From Arthrobacter sp. Soil763 (GTDB taxonomy: Bacteria > Actinomycetota > Actinomycetes > Actinomycetales > Micrococcaceae): DNA of 64,000 nucleotides. Within the stretch, counting starts at the first letter, position 1. Every line of letters begins with the position of its first letter. Location of the stretch: assembly GCF_001428365.1 (NCBI RefSeq), contig NZ_LMSH01000003.1:452477-516476 (forward strand), given 5' to 3'. The notes below the pieces were generated by a model that was not told the origin of the DNA, ran no database searches, and saw only the letters and a program-made list of their open reading frames with translations. This document shows, one piece after another, positions 25,519-33,467 of this stretch. A program made the translations under genes and the position numbers.

Positions 25519-27012
25519 ATGAGCTCCCCCGACCTACAGCCCGACCCGGCCGGCGACGCGACGCCTGCCGCCGGACTGACCCCCGAGGACATTGCCGCCT
25601 GCCTCAAGGTGCTGAACAACATCCACGCCTACGACGAGGAGCACCCGGATTACGTCTCCGTGCGCCGCGCCACCGGGAAGATGTTCAAGGCGGTCAAGCG
25701 GCACCGCCGGGTCACCAAACGGGACATGATCGCCGAGGCGGACCGCGCCGTGATCGCCCAGACCGCGACCGCCGCGCCGGACCGGATTGACGACGAGACC
25801 CGCGGCAACAAGCTGGCGACCTCGGCCACCGGCGAAGTCGCCGGGCACCTGATCAGGTCCCGGCCCTGCTACATCTGCAAGCAGCACTATACGCAGGTGG
25901 ATGCCTTCTACCACCAGCTCTGCCCCGAATGCGCGCTCTTCAGCCACAGCAAGCGCGACGCGCGGACTGACCTGAGCGGCCGGCGTGCCCTGTTGACCGG
26001 CGGTCGGGCCAAGATCGGCATGTACATCGCCCTGCGGCTGCTCCGCGACGGCGCCCACACCACCATCACCACCCGATTCCCCAAGGACGCCGCGCGGCGC
26101 TTCGCCGCCATGGAGGACAGCGCCGACTGGCTGCACCGGCTGCGGATCGTGGGCATCGACCTGCGCGACCCCTCCCAGGTCATGGCACTGACGGACTCGC
26201 TCGACGCCGCCGGGCCGCTCGACATCATCATCAACAACGCCGCCCAGACCGTCCGGCGTTCCGGAAACGCCTACAAGCCGCTGGTCGATGCCGAGGACGA
26301 GCCGTTGCCGGCGGAGCTGCAGGCGGCCAACGGCGGACCCGAACTGGTTACCTTCGGCCACGCCCACGACAAGCACCCGCTGGCGCTGGCCAGTTCGGTT
26401 CTGGAGCACCCGGTCCTGGCCGGCGACGCGATCACCTCGCTGGCGCTCTCCACCGGCTCGGCGTCGCTGGAGCGGATCGCCTCCGGCACCGCGATCGACG
26501 CCGGCGGCCTGGTCCCGGACCTCGCCACCATCAACAGCTGGACCCAGGTGGTGGACGAGGTCGACCCGCTGGAAATGCTCGAGGTCCAGCTCTGCAACGT
26601 CACGGCGCCGTTCCTGCTGGTCAGCAGGCTGCGCGGAGCGATGAAGCGTTCTGATGCGCGGCGCAAGTACATCGTGAACGTGAGCGCCATGGAGGGCCAG
26701 TTTTCCCGCGCCTACAAGGGTCCCGGCCATCCGCACACGAACATGGCCAAGGCGGCGCTGAACATGATGACGCGCACCAGCGCCAAGGAAATGCTGGAGT
26801 CCGACGGGATCCTGATGACCGCCGTCGACACCGGCTGGATCACGGACGAACGGCCGCACTACACGAAGGTCCGGCTGATGGAGGAAGGCTTCCACGCCCC
26901 GCTGGACCTGGTCGACGGGGCCGCCCGGGTCTACGACCCGATCGTGATGGGCGAAGCCGGCGAGGACCAGTACGGCGTCTTCCTCAAGGACTACAAGCCC
27001 AGCCCCTGGTAG
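25519..27012 (+). CDS. SDR-fold oxidoreductase-like protein with N-terminal four-cysteine zinc motif
   Basis: 497 residues. An N-terminal helical region is followed by C117-x2-C120 and C135-x2-C138, a probable zinc ribbon, then a Rossmann fold starting LLTGGRAKIG near 159. The NNAA motif (IIINNAAQTV) is present. The normal SDR YxxxK is replaced by T407-N-M-A-K411, so the catalytic tyrosine is missing; Tyr400 lies seven residues earlier. A large insertion between the fourth strand and the active site adds ~90 residues. TAAAAT 7 bases before ATG 25519 indicates a leaderless mRNA. Whether it still reduces a substrate is unclear. Confidence 0.75.
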   Translation: MSSPDLQPDPAGDATPAAGLTPEDIAACLKVLNNIHAYDEEHPDYVSVRRATGKMFKAVKRHRRVTKRDMIAEADRAVIAQTATAAPDRIDDETRGNKLATSATGEVAGHLIRSRPCYICKQHYTQVDAFYHQLCPECALFSHSKRDARTDLSGRRALLTGGRAKIGMYIALRLLRDGAHTTITTRFPKDAARRFAAMEDSADWLHRLRIVGIDLRDPSQVMALTDSLDAAGPLDIIINNAAQTVRRSGNAYKPLVDAEDEPLPAELQAANGGPELVTFGHAHDKHPLALASSVLEHPVLAGDAITSLALSTGSASLERIASGTAIDAGGLVPDLATINSWTQVVDEVDPLEMLEVQLCNVTAPFLLVSRLRGAMKRSDARRKYIVNVSAMEGQFSRAYKGPGHPHTNMAKAALNMMTRTSAKEMLESDGILMTAVDTGWITDERPHYTKVRLMEEGFHAPLDLVDGAARVYDPIVMGEAGEDQYGVFLKDYKPSPW

Positions 27013-27033
27013 GACACCGCCCCGGGGCGCCAA

Positions 27034-27076
27034 GGGCCAAATGGCCCTGATCCGCCCGCGGGAGCGTCCGTAACGT
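27034..27076 (+). promoter_or_regulatory. DosR-like box plus -10 element upstream of the first PPOX gene
   Basis: GGGCCAAATGGCCC (27034-27047) is a perfect dyad, extending to AGGGCCA-AA-TGGCCCT. TAACGT (27071-27076) starts 37 bases after the box start and ends 6 bases before the GTG start, so the transcript is leaderless and the box is centred near -42. Confidence 0.65.
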
Positions 27077-27082
27077 GGAGCT

Positions 27083-27550
27083 GTGACTACGACGACGCCG
27101 CCGCCAAACTTCCAGCTGTCCATCGACCAGTGCTGGGCCCTGCTCGACAGCGAGGTGGTGGGACGGATCGCGCTGATCGTCGACGGCCATCCCGAGGTGT
27201 TCCCGGTGAATTTTGTCCTCCAGCGCCGCTCGATCGTGTTCCGCACGGCAGGCGGCACCAAGCTCTGGGGCGCCATCACCGCCAAACCGGTGGCCTTCGA
27301 AATCGACGGCTACGACTCGCACGAGCAGGCAGCATGGAGCGTGGTCGCGCGCGGCGAGGCCGAGCTCATCGAGGACCAGACCGAAAAGGACGCGGTGGAC
27401 GGGCTGCTGCTGGAGCCCTGGCAGCCCGGCGAGAAGAACTACTATGTCCGGCTGGCGCCTAAGGCCCTTACCGGGCGCCGTTTCAAGGTCAACCAGCCCG
27501 ACGTCTGGCGGACCCGGCTCGCCGACCCGCGCCGCACCTCGTTCGAGTAG
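27083..27550 (+). CDS. Pyridoxamine 5'-phosphate oxidase family (PPOX) flavin/F420-binding protein
   Basis: 155 residues, split-barrel fold. Typical phrases: GRIALIVDGHPEVFPVNF at the N-terminus, FRTAGGTKLWGA, and AWSVVARGEAELIED. The family contains small FMN- or F420-dependent reductases, several of which belong to the mycobacterial DosR regulon. A paralogue lies at 31152. Start GTG, leaderless. The DosR-like box and neighbouring devR, devS and universal stress genes support a hypoxia/redox role. Precise substrate unknown. Confidence 0.85.
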   Translation: MTTTTPPPNFQLSIDQCWALLDSEVVGRIALIVDGHPEVFPVNFVLQRRSIVFRTAGGTKLWGAITAKPVAFEIDGYDSHEQAAWSVVARGEAELIEDQTEKDAVDGLLLEPWQPGEKNYYVRLAPKALTGRRFKVNQPDVWRTRLADPRRTSFE

Positions 27551-27591
27551 GCCGGGCCGCCGCTTCGGGCAGGCAGGGTTTCGGCCCGGCC
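27550..27591. terminator. Bidirectional terminator between PPOX and universal stress genes
   Basis: Perfect 10-bp arms GGCCGGGCCG (27550-27559) and CGGCCCGGCC (27582-27591) with a 22-base loop, between two convergent genes. Confidence 0.5.
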
Positions 27592-27611
27592 TGGGTGTTC
27601 CCGCCGGGCGG

Positions 27612-28055
27612 CTACCGCTTTTCCGGGGTGTGGACCACCAGGACCGGGCAGTGCGCGTGCGCGACGAGGGCGGAGCTGACCGAGCCAAGCAGCAGCCCGC
27701 CGAACCCGCCATGGCCGCGCCGGCCCAGCACCAGAAGGTCCGCCGTGCGGCTCTCCTCGATCAGGGTGCGCCGGGGATGCCCCTGCACCAGACGGGTCTC
27801 CACGTTCGCGGGTGTCTCGCCGCCAAAGGCCTTCGCCACCGTCTCCTGCAGGATCTCCCCGGCACGCACGTCGAAATCGTTGATGCCCATGGCGACATAA
27901 CCGTCGTAGACCGGCGGCACGTCCCAGCAGGCCAGGGCCACAATATGGGCCGACAGCGGCCCGGCGAGCCGCTGCGCCTGCCGCAGGGCCTCCACGGAAG
28001 CGTCCGATCCGTCGACTCCGACCACAATGGTCCCGATCCCCGTGGATTCACTCAT
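27612..28055 (-). CDS. Universal stress protein (UspA family)
   Basis: 147 residues, single Usp domain. N-terminal IVVGVDGSDASVEAL and the ATP-binding motif G-R-R-G-x9-G-S (LGRRGHGGFGGLLLGSVS) near the C-terminus show an ATP-binding UspA-type protein. In mycobacteria similar proteins (e.g. Rv3134c) are co-expressed with devR. Here it is divergent from devR. The promoter carries a DosR-like box (28136-28149) and TACCCT -10. Role: survival under non-growing or low-oxygen conditions, by family analogy. Confidence 0.9.
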   Translation of the reverse strand: MSESTGIGTIVVGVDGSDASVEALRQAQRLAGPLSAHIVALACWDVPPVYDGYVAMGINDFDVRAGEILQETVAKAFGGETPANVETRLVQGHPRRTLIEESRTADLLVLGRRGHGGFGGLLLGSVSSALVAHAHCPVLVVHTPEKR

Positions 28056-28105
28056 GGCTTGGCCCCTTTCCCATCGCCCGATCGCCGCGCTGCGGCACGT
28101 CGCTC

Positions 28106-28149
28106 AGGGTAGCTGTGCCCACCGGGTCGACGCTAGGGCCCAAAGTCAC
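28106..28149 (-). promoter_or_regulatory. DosR-like box plus -10 element upstream of the universal stress gene
   Basis: On the minus strand GTGACTTTGGGCCC (28149-28136) matches the DosR core at 11 of 14 positions. TACCCT (28111-28106) begins 38 bases downstream of the box start. Transcription would begin near 28099, leaving a ~44-base leader. Confidence 0.6.
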
Positions 28150-28227
28150 CCCGTCATGGTGCCGGGGGCCTGCCGGATGGAGCGCAAGCGCGGAAACCAG
28201 CTCCCACACCGGCACGGCCGCGGTCCG

Positions 28228-28241
28228 GGGCCGAACGGCCC
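28228..28241. promoter_or_regulatory. Additional DosR-like dyad upstream of devR
   Basis: GGGCCGAACGGCCC, a perfect 6-bp inverted repeat around AA, identical in form to the box at 27034. No -10 element is found at 36-38 bases on either strand, so it may be a distal site or chance. Confidence 0.4.
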
Positions 28242-28476
28242 TTGCCCCGGCAGCGCTGGCCAACGGAGACTGGCTGTGCGCCGCGAAGAAATATTGTCGC
28301 ATCGCAACCGTGGCGGCTCCTCCGGGGCCACAATGGAACATACGACTTTCAGTACCGCAGGCCGGCCTCCGGTCCCGCACCAAGAAGGACGGACGCTGTC
28401 CGCCGCCGCGCTGCACATGGAGCTGGGGTAGCTCCGCAGCAGATGGCGGCGGCAAGGGCGGCCGGACAGGAGAATC

Positions 28477-29232
28477 ATGTATGCCTGGGAAGACGCCGGT
28501 CTCGCGGCAGAAGGCCAGACGGCCCCGTTGCGGGTCTTTATCCTCGACGACCATGAGCTGGTCCGCCGCGGACTGCAGGAACTGCTCGAAGGCGAAGGCT
28601 TCCTCGTCGTCGGCAGCTCCGGCTCGGCGGTGGAGGCGACCCGCCGCATACCGGCGCTGCATCCTGACGTCTGTGTCCTGGACGCGCGGCTTCCCGACGG
28701 GACGGGCATTGAGGTATGCCGGGACGTCCGGTCGGTGGACCCGTCGCTGAACTGCATCATCCTGACCAGCTTCGACGACGACCAGGCCCTGCGCGGGGCG
28801 GTCCTCGCCGGCGCGTCCGGCTACGTGCTCAAGGAGATCGGCGGAACCGACCTCGTCGGTGCCCTCCGGAAGGCGGCAGCCGGCGAATCCCTCTTTGACG
28901 AGGGCGTCGCCGCAGGAATCGTCGAAAGCCTGATCGAACCTGAGGAAATCGATCCCCGGGTTGCGGCGCTGACGCCGCAGGAACGCCGGGTGCTGGAGCT
29001 CGTCGGGGGCGGTCTGACGAACCGGCAGATTGCGGCCGAGATGTTCCTGGCTGAGAAGACCGTCAAGAACTACGTCTCGTCCCTGCTGGCGAAGCTTGGC
29101 TTCGAACGGCGCACCCAGGCGGCCGTGTTCATCGCCAGCCCTGCCCTCGCCGGGTCTTCGGCCAGCCGGTCCGCAGAGGGAGGCAGGCTGCACGGGGTCC
29201 ACGGCGGCGCTTCCGGCCAGACCGGCCGCTGA
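28477..29232 (+). CDS. devR: DevR/DosR-type response regulator (NarL/LuxR family)
   Basis: 251 residues. Receiver domain with acidic pocket Asp24-Asp25 and phospho-acceptor Asp69 in VCVLDARLPDG; output HTH at about 165-225 (LTPQERRVLELV ... FLAEKTVKNYVSSLLAKLG), nearly the same as mycobacterial DosR in the recognition helix including the TVKNYVS segment. About 25 extra C-terminal residues are Gly/Ser/Ala-rich. ATG 28477 has AGGAG at 6 bases. It is expected to bind the GGGCC-N4-GGCCC boxes described here and activate redox/dormancy genes when phosphorylated by DevS. The devS gene faces it from the other strand. Confidence 0.92.
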   Translation: MYAWEDAGLAAEGQTAPLRVFILDDHELVRRGLQELLEGEGFLVVGSSGSAVEATRRIPALHPDVCVLDARLPDGTGIEVCRDVRSVDPSLNCIILTSFDDDQALRGAVLAGASGYVLKEIGGTDLVGALRKAAAGESLFDEGVAAGIVESLIEPEEIDPRVAALTPQERRVLELVGGGLTNRQIAAEMFLAEKTVKNYVSSLLAKLGFERRTQAAVFIASPALAGSSASRSAEGGRLHGVHGGASGQTGR

Positions 29233-29268
29233 ACGCGGCATTGGTCCCCCGCTAACGCAGCACTGATC

Positions 29269-29284
29269 CGCCGCCGAGGCGGCG
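29269..29284. terminator. Short hairpin between convergent devR and devS
   Basis: CGCCGCC (29269-29275) and GGCGGCG (29278-29284) form a 7-bp GC stem with a minimal loop in the 57-base gap. Weak terminator candidate. Confidence 0.35.
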
Positions 29285-29289
29285 ACACG

Positions 29290-31005
29290 TTAGAGCGGGA
29301 CGGACCATTCGACACTGGTGCCTTCCTCCGGCGCCGTCGTGATGGTGCACTCGCCGTCGAGCATCCGGGCCCGGTCCTCCAGGTTGGCCAAGCCGTTGCG
29401 CTCGAGGGAGTCGTTGAACCCGGAGCCGTTATCCGTGATGACCACGTTGACGCGGCCCTTGATCACTGCCACCGAGACGGAAATGGCGTCCGCTCCGGAA
29501 TGCCGGATCGCGTTGCTCAGACCCTCCGAGACCACGGCCACGACGTTGTCCGCTTTCTCCGGGGTGACCGCGTCGACCGGTCCCGTGAGCGTCAGCCGCG
29601 GCGTGAACGGCATGGACTTGGCGGACCTGCGCGTGACGCGCCGGATCCGGCCGCTGAGCATCTCGGGTTCGCCGCTGCTGCTGTTCTTGAGCGAGTAGAT
29701 TGTGTCCCTGAGGCTGCGGATCGCCTCATCGAGTTCTCCGGTGATGTTCCGGATCCGGTCGGTGGCGAGCTCGTCCTTGGTGAACCGTGTCAGGCTCTGC
29801 ACGCTCAGGCCTGCCGCGAACAGGCGCTGGATGACCAAGTCGTGCAGGTCGCGGGCGATCCGGTCGCGGTCCGTGAAGACGAGCAGTTCCTCGCGGAGCC
29901 GGTGGACGCGGGCGAGTTCCAGCGCCAGCGCCACGTGCGAGCCGAAGACCGCGCCCATCTCGATGTCGGTACGGGCGTACCTCAGCTCCTCCTTCTTCCG
30001 CGCCATCAGCAGCAGGCCGTGGTGGGCGCCCTGGGTACTCAGCGCCACCGCGAGCAGCGGGCCCAGCCCCTCGGCACCGGCGGCCCCCAGAACCTCCGCG
30101 GGGTGCTCCAGCATCACGGGTTCGCCGCCGGCGAGCACGTCCTGCAGCCCGGGCGCATCAAGGGCCAGTGCTGCCCCGGTGAACTCCCGGGCGCGCTCCC
30201 CCGCGGCGCCGACAACGATATAGCCGGGGCCGTCGGAACAGGTGGCCGCGACCAAGGTCAACCGTGAACCCGACTCCTGCAGGGCGCGCGCCGCGATGGG
30301 ATCCAGGCCGCCGGCGGTGCAGTCACGGTCGGACCCGAGCATCAGCCCGGAAACGTCCATGCAGGCTTCCAGCCAGCGGGCCCGCCGCCTGGCGTCGTCG
30401 TACAGTTTGGCGTTTTCGATCGCGACGCCGGCCGCAGCGGCCAGGGCGTTGGCGAGCCCCTCGTCCGCGTCGGTGAAGTCCCCGCCACCCTCCTTCTCGG
30501 TCAGGTACAGGTTGCCGAAGACCGTGTCCCGGACCCGCACCGGGACGCCCAGGAAGGATTGCATGGGCGGATGGTGTTCAGGAAAGCCGTAGGCTTCGTG
30601 GTGCTTGCTCAGGTCGTGGAGCCGCAACGGCCGGGGGTCCCTGATCAGCAGGCCGAGCACGCCGTGCCCGGTCGGCAGCGGCCCGATCTGCCGGGCCAGC
30701 TCGCCGTCGATGCCGACGGTGATGAAGTGGCTCAGGGCGTGGTCGTCACCGATCACGCCGAGGGCGCCATAGCGGGCCTTGAGGAGGCCGCAGGCGGACT
30801 GCACCACGCGTTCGAGTACGGCATCGAGGCTGAGGTCCTCGGCGACGGCCACGACGGCCTCGAGCAGGCCTGCCATGCGTTCCTTGGACTGCAGCAATTC
30901 CCCGGCGCGGGAGACGACGTCCTTGAGCAGATCCTCGATCCGGGGATTTCCCGAACCGGTGGTTTCCGTGCTGTTACCAGGTGAATGCATCTTCATTGGC
31001 CCCAA
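29290..31005 (-). CDS. devS: DevS/DosS-type GAF sensor histidine kinase
   Basis: 571 residues: two GAF domains (about 60-200 and 225-365), a HisKA_3 dimerisation domain with phospho-acceptor His388 in DRDRIARDLHDLVIQRLF, and a C-terminal HATPase with GSGFNDSLERNGLANL. In GAF-A the segment GFPEHHPPMQSFLGVPVRVR aligns with the heme region of mycobacterial DosS, with His145 at the position of the proximal heme ligand His149, so oxygen/NO/CO sensing through heme is plausible. Start may be TTG 31005 or ATG 30996 / 30990. Convergent to devR instead of downstream of it. Confidence 0.9.
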   Translation of the reverse strand: MGPMKMHSPGNSTETTGSGNPRIEDLLKDVVSRAGELLQSKERMAGLLEAVVAVAEDLSLDAVLERVVQSACGLLKARYGALGVIGDDHALSHFITVGIDGELARQIGPLPTGHGVLGLLIRDPRPLRLHDLSKHHEAYGFPEHHPPMQSFLGVPVRVRDTVFGNLYLTEKEGGGDFTDADEGLANALAAAAGVAIENAKLYDDARRRARWLEACMDVSGLMLGSDRDCTAGGLDPIAARALQESGSRLTLVAATCSDGPGYIVVGAAGERAREFTGAALALDAPGLQDVLAGGEPVMLEHPAEVLGAAGAEGLGPLLAVALSTQGAHHGLLLMARKKEELRYARTDIEMGAVFGSHVALALELARVHRLREELLVFTDRDRIARDLHDLVIQRLFAAGLSVQSLTRFTKDELATDRIRNITGELDEAIRSLRDTIYSLKNSSSGEPEMLSGRIRRVTRRSAKSMPFTPRLTLTGPVDAVTPEKADNVVAVVSEGLSNAIRHSGADAISVSVAVIKGRVNVVITDNGSGFNDSLERNGLANLEDRARMLDGECTITTAPEEGTSVEWSVPL

Positions 31006-31100
31006 TTCTCACGCCGGACATCCACGCCGATGCCGTGAGGCCAGAATACCCCCATCCGCGGGGATCATCCCGTGGATGAAGGAACGTTTATTCGGCCGCC

Positions 31101-31144
31101 GGGCCGTTATGCCCTAGCTTCTGCCGCGGCCGCTGTCGTAGGCT
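31101..31144 (+). promoter_or_regulatory. DosR-like box plus -10 element upstream of the second PPOX gene
   Basis: GGGCCGTTATGCCC (31101-31114) followed by TAGGCT (31139-31144) beginning 38 bases after the box start. The -10 ends 7 bases before ATG 31152, so the mRNA is leaderless and the box is centred near -44. It also lies in the devS upstream region. Confidence 0.6.
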
Positions 31145-31151
31145 CGGCGCC

Positions 31152-31652
31152 ATGAGCACTGATCCGAATCCGGCCGCCGGCCAGTCCAACCCAGGCCAGT
31201 CCCACGACGTCGAGAATCTGGACTCCCACGAGTGCTGGCGGCTGCTCCGCAGCGTCACGGTGGGCCGGATGGCCGTCTGGGTCGACGACCACCCGGATAT
31301 CTTCCCCATCAACTACAAGGTGGACCACGGCACCTTGGTGTTCCGTACCGCAGAGGGGACCAAGTTGCAGGCCGCCACGGGCGACACCCCGGTCGCGGTC
31401 GAGGCCGACGGTGTGGATTCGGACAGCGGCATCGCCTGGAGCGTGGTTGTCAAGGGCCAGGCCGCCGCGGTGAAGAACCAGGAAGAAGTCCTGGATACGG
31501 TGGGGTTGCTGCTCTTCCCCTGGCAGGCCGGCAAGAAAGAACACTTTGTCCGGATCACGCCGGACACCATCACGGGCCGGCGGTTCAAGATCGTGCCGCC
31601 CCTGACCTGGTGGACCCCGCTGGATGACGCCACCCGCTCCGGCCTCGAATAG
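31152..31652 (+). CDS. Pyridoxamine 5'-phosphate oxidase family (PPOX) protein, second copy
   Basis: 166 residues, clearly paralogous to the product of 27083: GRMAVWVDDHPDIFPINY, FRTAEGTKLQAA and IAWSVVVKGQAAAVKN occupy the same positions. Split-barrel flavin or F420 protein of unknown substrate. Divergent from devS and preceded by a DosR-like box at the same spacing as its paralogue, so both are likely induced together. Leaderless mRNA from ATG 31152. Confidence 0.85.
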   Translation: MSTDPNPAAGQSNPGQSHDVENLDSHECWRLLRSVTVGRMAVWVDDHPDIFPINYKVDHGTLVFRTAEGTKLQAATGDTPVAVEADGVDSDSGIAWSVVVKGQAAAVKNQEEVLDTVGLLLFPWQAGKKEHFVRITPDTITGRRFKIVPPLTWWTPLDDATRSGLE

Positions 31653-31692
31653 CCGGGACCGGCTGCGGCGGTAGCAGGGCTGCCCGTGCGGC

Positions 31693-32544
31693 TCAGGCCA
31701 GCCGGGTGATCTCCACGCTCACCGACAGGTCCGACCCGCCGCCGCCGGACAGGATGCCCTTAAGCGGCGGCACGTCGCGGTAGTCGCGGCCCCGGGCCAC
31801 GGTGACGTGGAAGTCCCCGGCCGGCTTGTGGTTCGTCGGGTCCCAGCTGCGCCATTCGCCGTCCCACCATTCCAGCCACGCGTGTGACTGGCCCGCGACC
31901 GTCTCCCCCAGTTCCGCCGTCGAGCGCGGGTGAAGGTAGCCGGAGACGTACCGGGCCGGGATCCCGCAGCTGCGCAGGGCCCCGATGGCCAGGTGGGCGA
32001 GGTCCTGGCAGACACCCTGGCGCTGGTTCCACGCCTGCTCGGCGTTGGTGGTGACCCCGGTGGACCCCTTCATGTAGCTCATTTCGCCGCGCATCCACTC
32101 GAACACGGCCATGGCGGCTTCGTGCGGGTTGCGCCCGGCGACGACCCCGGGCACGATGCCGAGGACCTCGGCGCCGGGTCCGGTGAGCTGGGACTGCGGG
32201 ATCCAGTCGCTGAACCGGTTCAGTGTCTCCGCCGAGGCGAGGTCTTCCCAGGCCACGATGTCAGCTTCCGCCGGGATCCGCTCCACCCGGTGCACCTCGA
32301 CGGTGGTGGTGGAGAGCACCTCCAGGTACTCGTGCGGCATCTGCATGTCGAAGGCCGTCACCCGGGTTCCCCAGTAATCCCGGTAGCTGCTGACCGCCGC
32401 CTGCGCCGGGGACACCTTCATCGAGGACTCCAGCACCACCTGCTGCGGGTCGGTCAGCGGCGTCATGCGCGCCTCGTTGTAGGAAAGCGTGACCCGCCGG
32501 TTGTACTTGTACGCGGTCCTGTGCGTGATGCTGAGCCGGGTCAT
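31693..32544 (-). CDS. Transglutaminase-like cysteine protease family protein
   Basis: 283 residues. N-terminal beta domain starting LSITHRTAYKYNRRVTLSYNEARM, then a transglutaminase core with Cys in RQGVCQDLAHLAIG, His in GQSHAWLEWWDGEW and Asp in WDPTN, forming a complete Cys-His-Asp triad. Third gene of the ATP-grasp / alpha-E / transglutaminase operon, its ATG overlapping the alpha-E stop by 4 bases. In the comparative-genomics literature this trio is predicted to make and hydrolyse peptide or isopeptide linkages; the actual product is unknown. Confidence 0.88.
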   Translation of the reverse strand: MTRLSITHRTAYKYNRRVTLSYNEARMTPLTDPQQVVLESSMKVSPAQAAVSSYRDYWGTRVTAFDMQMPHEYLEVLSTTTVEVHRVERIPAEADIVAWEDLASAETLNRFSDWIPQSQLTGPGAEVLGIVPGVVAGRNPHEAAMAVFEWMRGEMSYMKGSTGVTTNAEQAWNQRQGVCQDLAHLAIGALRSCGIPARYVSGYLHPRSTAELGETVAGQSHAWLEWWDGEWRSWDPTNHKPAGDFHVTVARGRDYRDVPPLKGILSGGGGSDLSVSVEITRLA

Positions 32545-33467
32545 GAAACTTCTCCCACCCAGGCCAGTTCGTCTGCCTGATTGAAGTACTTACGGGAAAT
32601 CGCGTCCGAGGCCTGCGAAACGGCCTTCTGCACCCGTTCCATGTGCTCGGGCAGCTCGGACATCAGGTCGTCGGTGCGGTGGAACTCCAGGAAGGTCCGG
32701 GCCTGGCCGACGATCCGGCGCGCGTCGTTGATGAAGCCGACACGCTGGGCCGAGGGGTCCAGTTTGGCCAGGCAGTCGTCGGCGTCGCGCAGGGCGTAGA
32801 CAATGGAGCGGGGGAAGAGCCGATCCAGCAGCAGGAATTCAGCCGCGTGCTGGTCACCGAATGCGGCGCGGCGGGTGCGCAAAAAGGATTCGTAGGCGCC
32901 GGCGCAGCGGAGCATGTTCACCCAGGACATGCCGGCGGAGAGCACATCCCGGGTCGAGAGCATGCGCGCGGTCATGTCGGCCCGCTCCAGGGACCGGCCC
33001 AGGACCAGGAACAGCCAGCTCTCGTCGTGGCTGACCGTGGTGTCGGCGAGGCCGCTGACCATCGCGGTGCGCTCAAGCACCCAGTTGCAGAACCGGTAGG
33101 TCCCCACGACGTCCTTGCGGTGCTGGTTCAGGCCGTAGTACGTGGTATTCAGGCTCTCCCAGAGCCCGGAGGACACGGTCTCGCGGGCGCGGCGGGCGTT
33201 TTCCCGGGCCGCGCCGAGGGAACCGGCGATCGAGGTGGCGCTGTGCTTGTCGTAGGCCAGGGCGTGCAGCAGCTCGTCCAGGCCGAACTCCTCGGACTGC
33301 GGCCGCGCTCCCATGACGGCGAGCAGTTCCTGCGCGACGCTGCGCTGCTCCTCCATCGGCAGGTGGTTCAGCCGTTCGAGGTGGACGTCCAGGATGCGGG
33401 CGGTGCCGTCGGCCCGTTCGACGTAACGGCCAATCCAGAACAGTGACTCGGCAATACGGCTAAGCAT
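32541..33467 (-). CDS. Alpha-E domain-containing protein
   Basis: 308 residues, all-helical. Family start MLSRIAESLFWIGRYVERADGTAR is characteristic (conserved ESLFWIGRYVERA), along with AARENARRARETVS and NRHRK-like YGLNQHRKDVVGTYRF. Function unknown; found almost always with the circularly permuted ATP-grasp and transglutaminase genes, as here, with 8- and 4-base overlaps. Likely a structural or substrate-binding partner. Confidence 0.9.
   Translation of the reverse strand: MLSRIAESLFWIGRYVERADGTARILDVHLERLNHLPMEEQRSVAQELLAVMGARPQSEEFGLDELLHALAYDKHSATSIAGSLGAARENARRARETVSSGLWESLNTTYYGLNQHRKDVVGTYRFCNWVLERTAMVSGLADTTVSHDESWLFLVLGRSLERADMTARMLSTRDVLSAGMSWVNMLRCAGAYESFLRTRRAAFGDQHAAEFLLLDRLFPRSIVYALRDADDCLAKLDPSAQRVGFINDARRIVGQARTFLEFHRTDDLMSELPEHMERVQKAVSQASDAISRKYFNQADELAWVGEVS

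Larger units (their letters stand above)
28056..28476. other. 420-bp divergent intergenic region between the universal stress gene and devR
   Basis: No convincing gene. It contains the universal stress gene promoter (box and -10, 28106-28149), a second perfect dyad GGGCCGAACGGCCC at 28228-28241, and an AT-richer spot with TATTGT (28292-28297) that could be a -10 of devR, although it is not at the spacing seen for the other boxes. The last bases hold the AGGAG ribosome binding site of devR. Confidence 0.5.

Noticed and set aside
28363..28376. CGGCCTCCGGTCCC as a further DosR-like box for devR
   Set aside because: Only 9 of 14 matches, not palindromic, and no TANNNT element 36-38 bases downstream.
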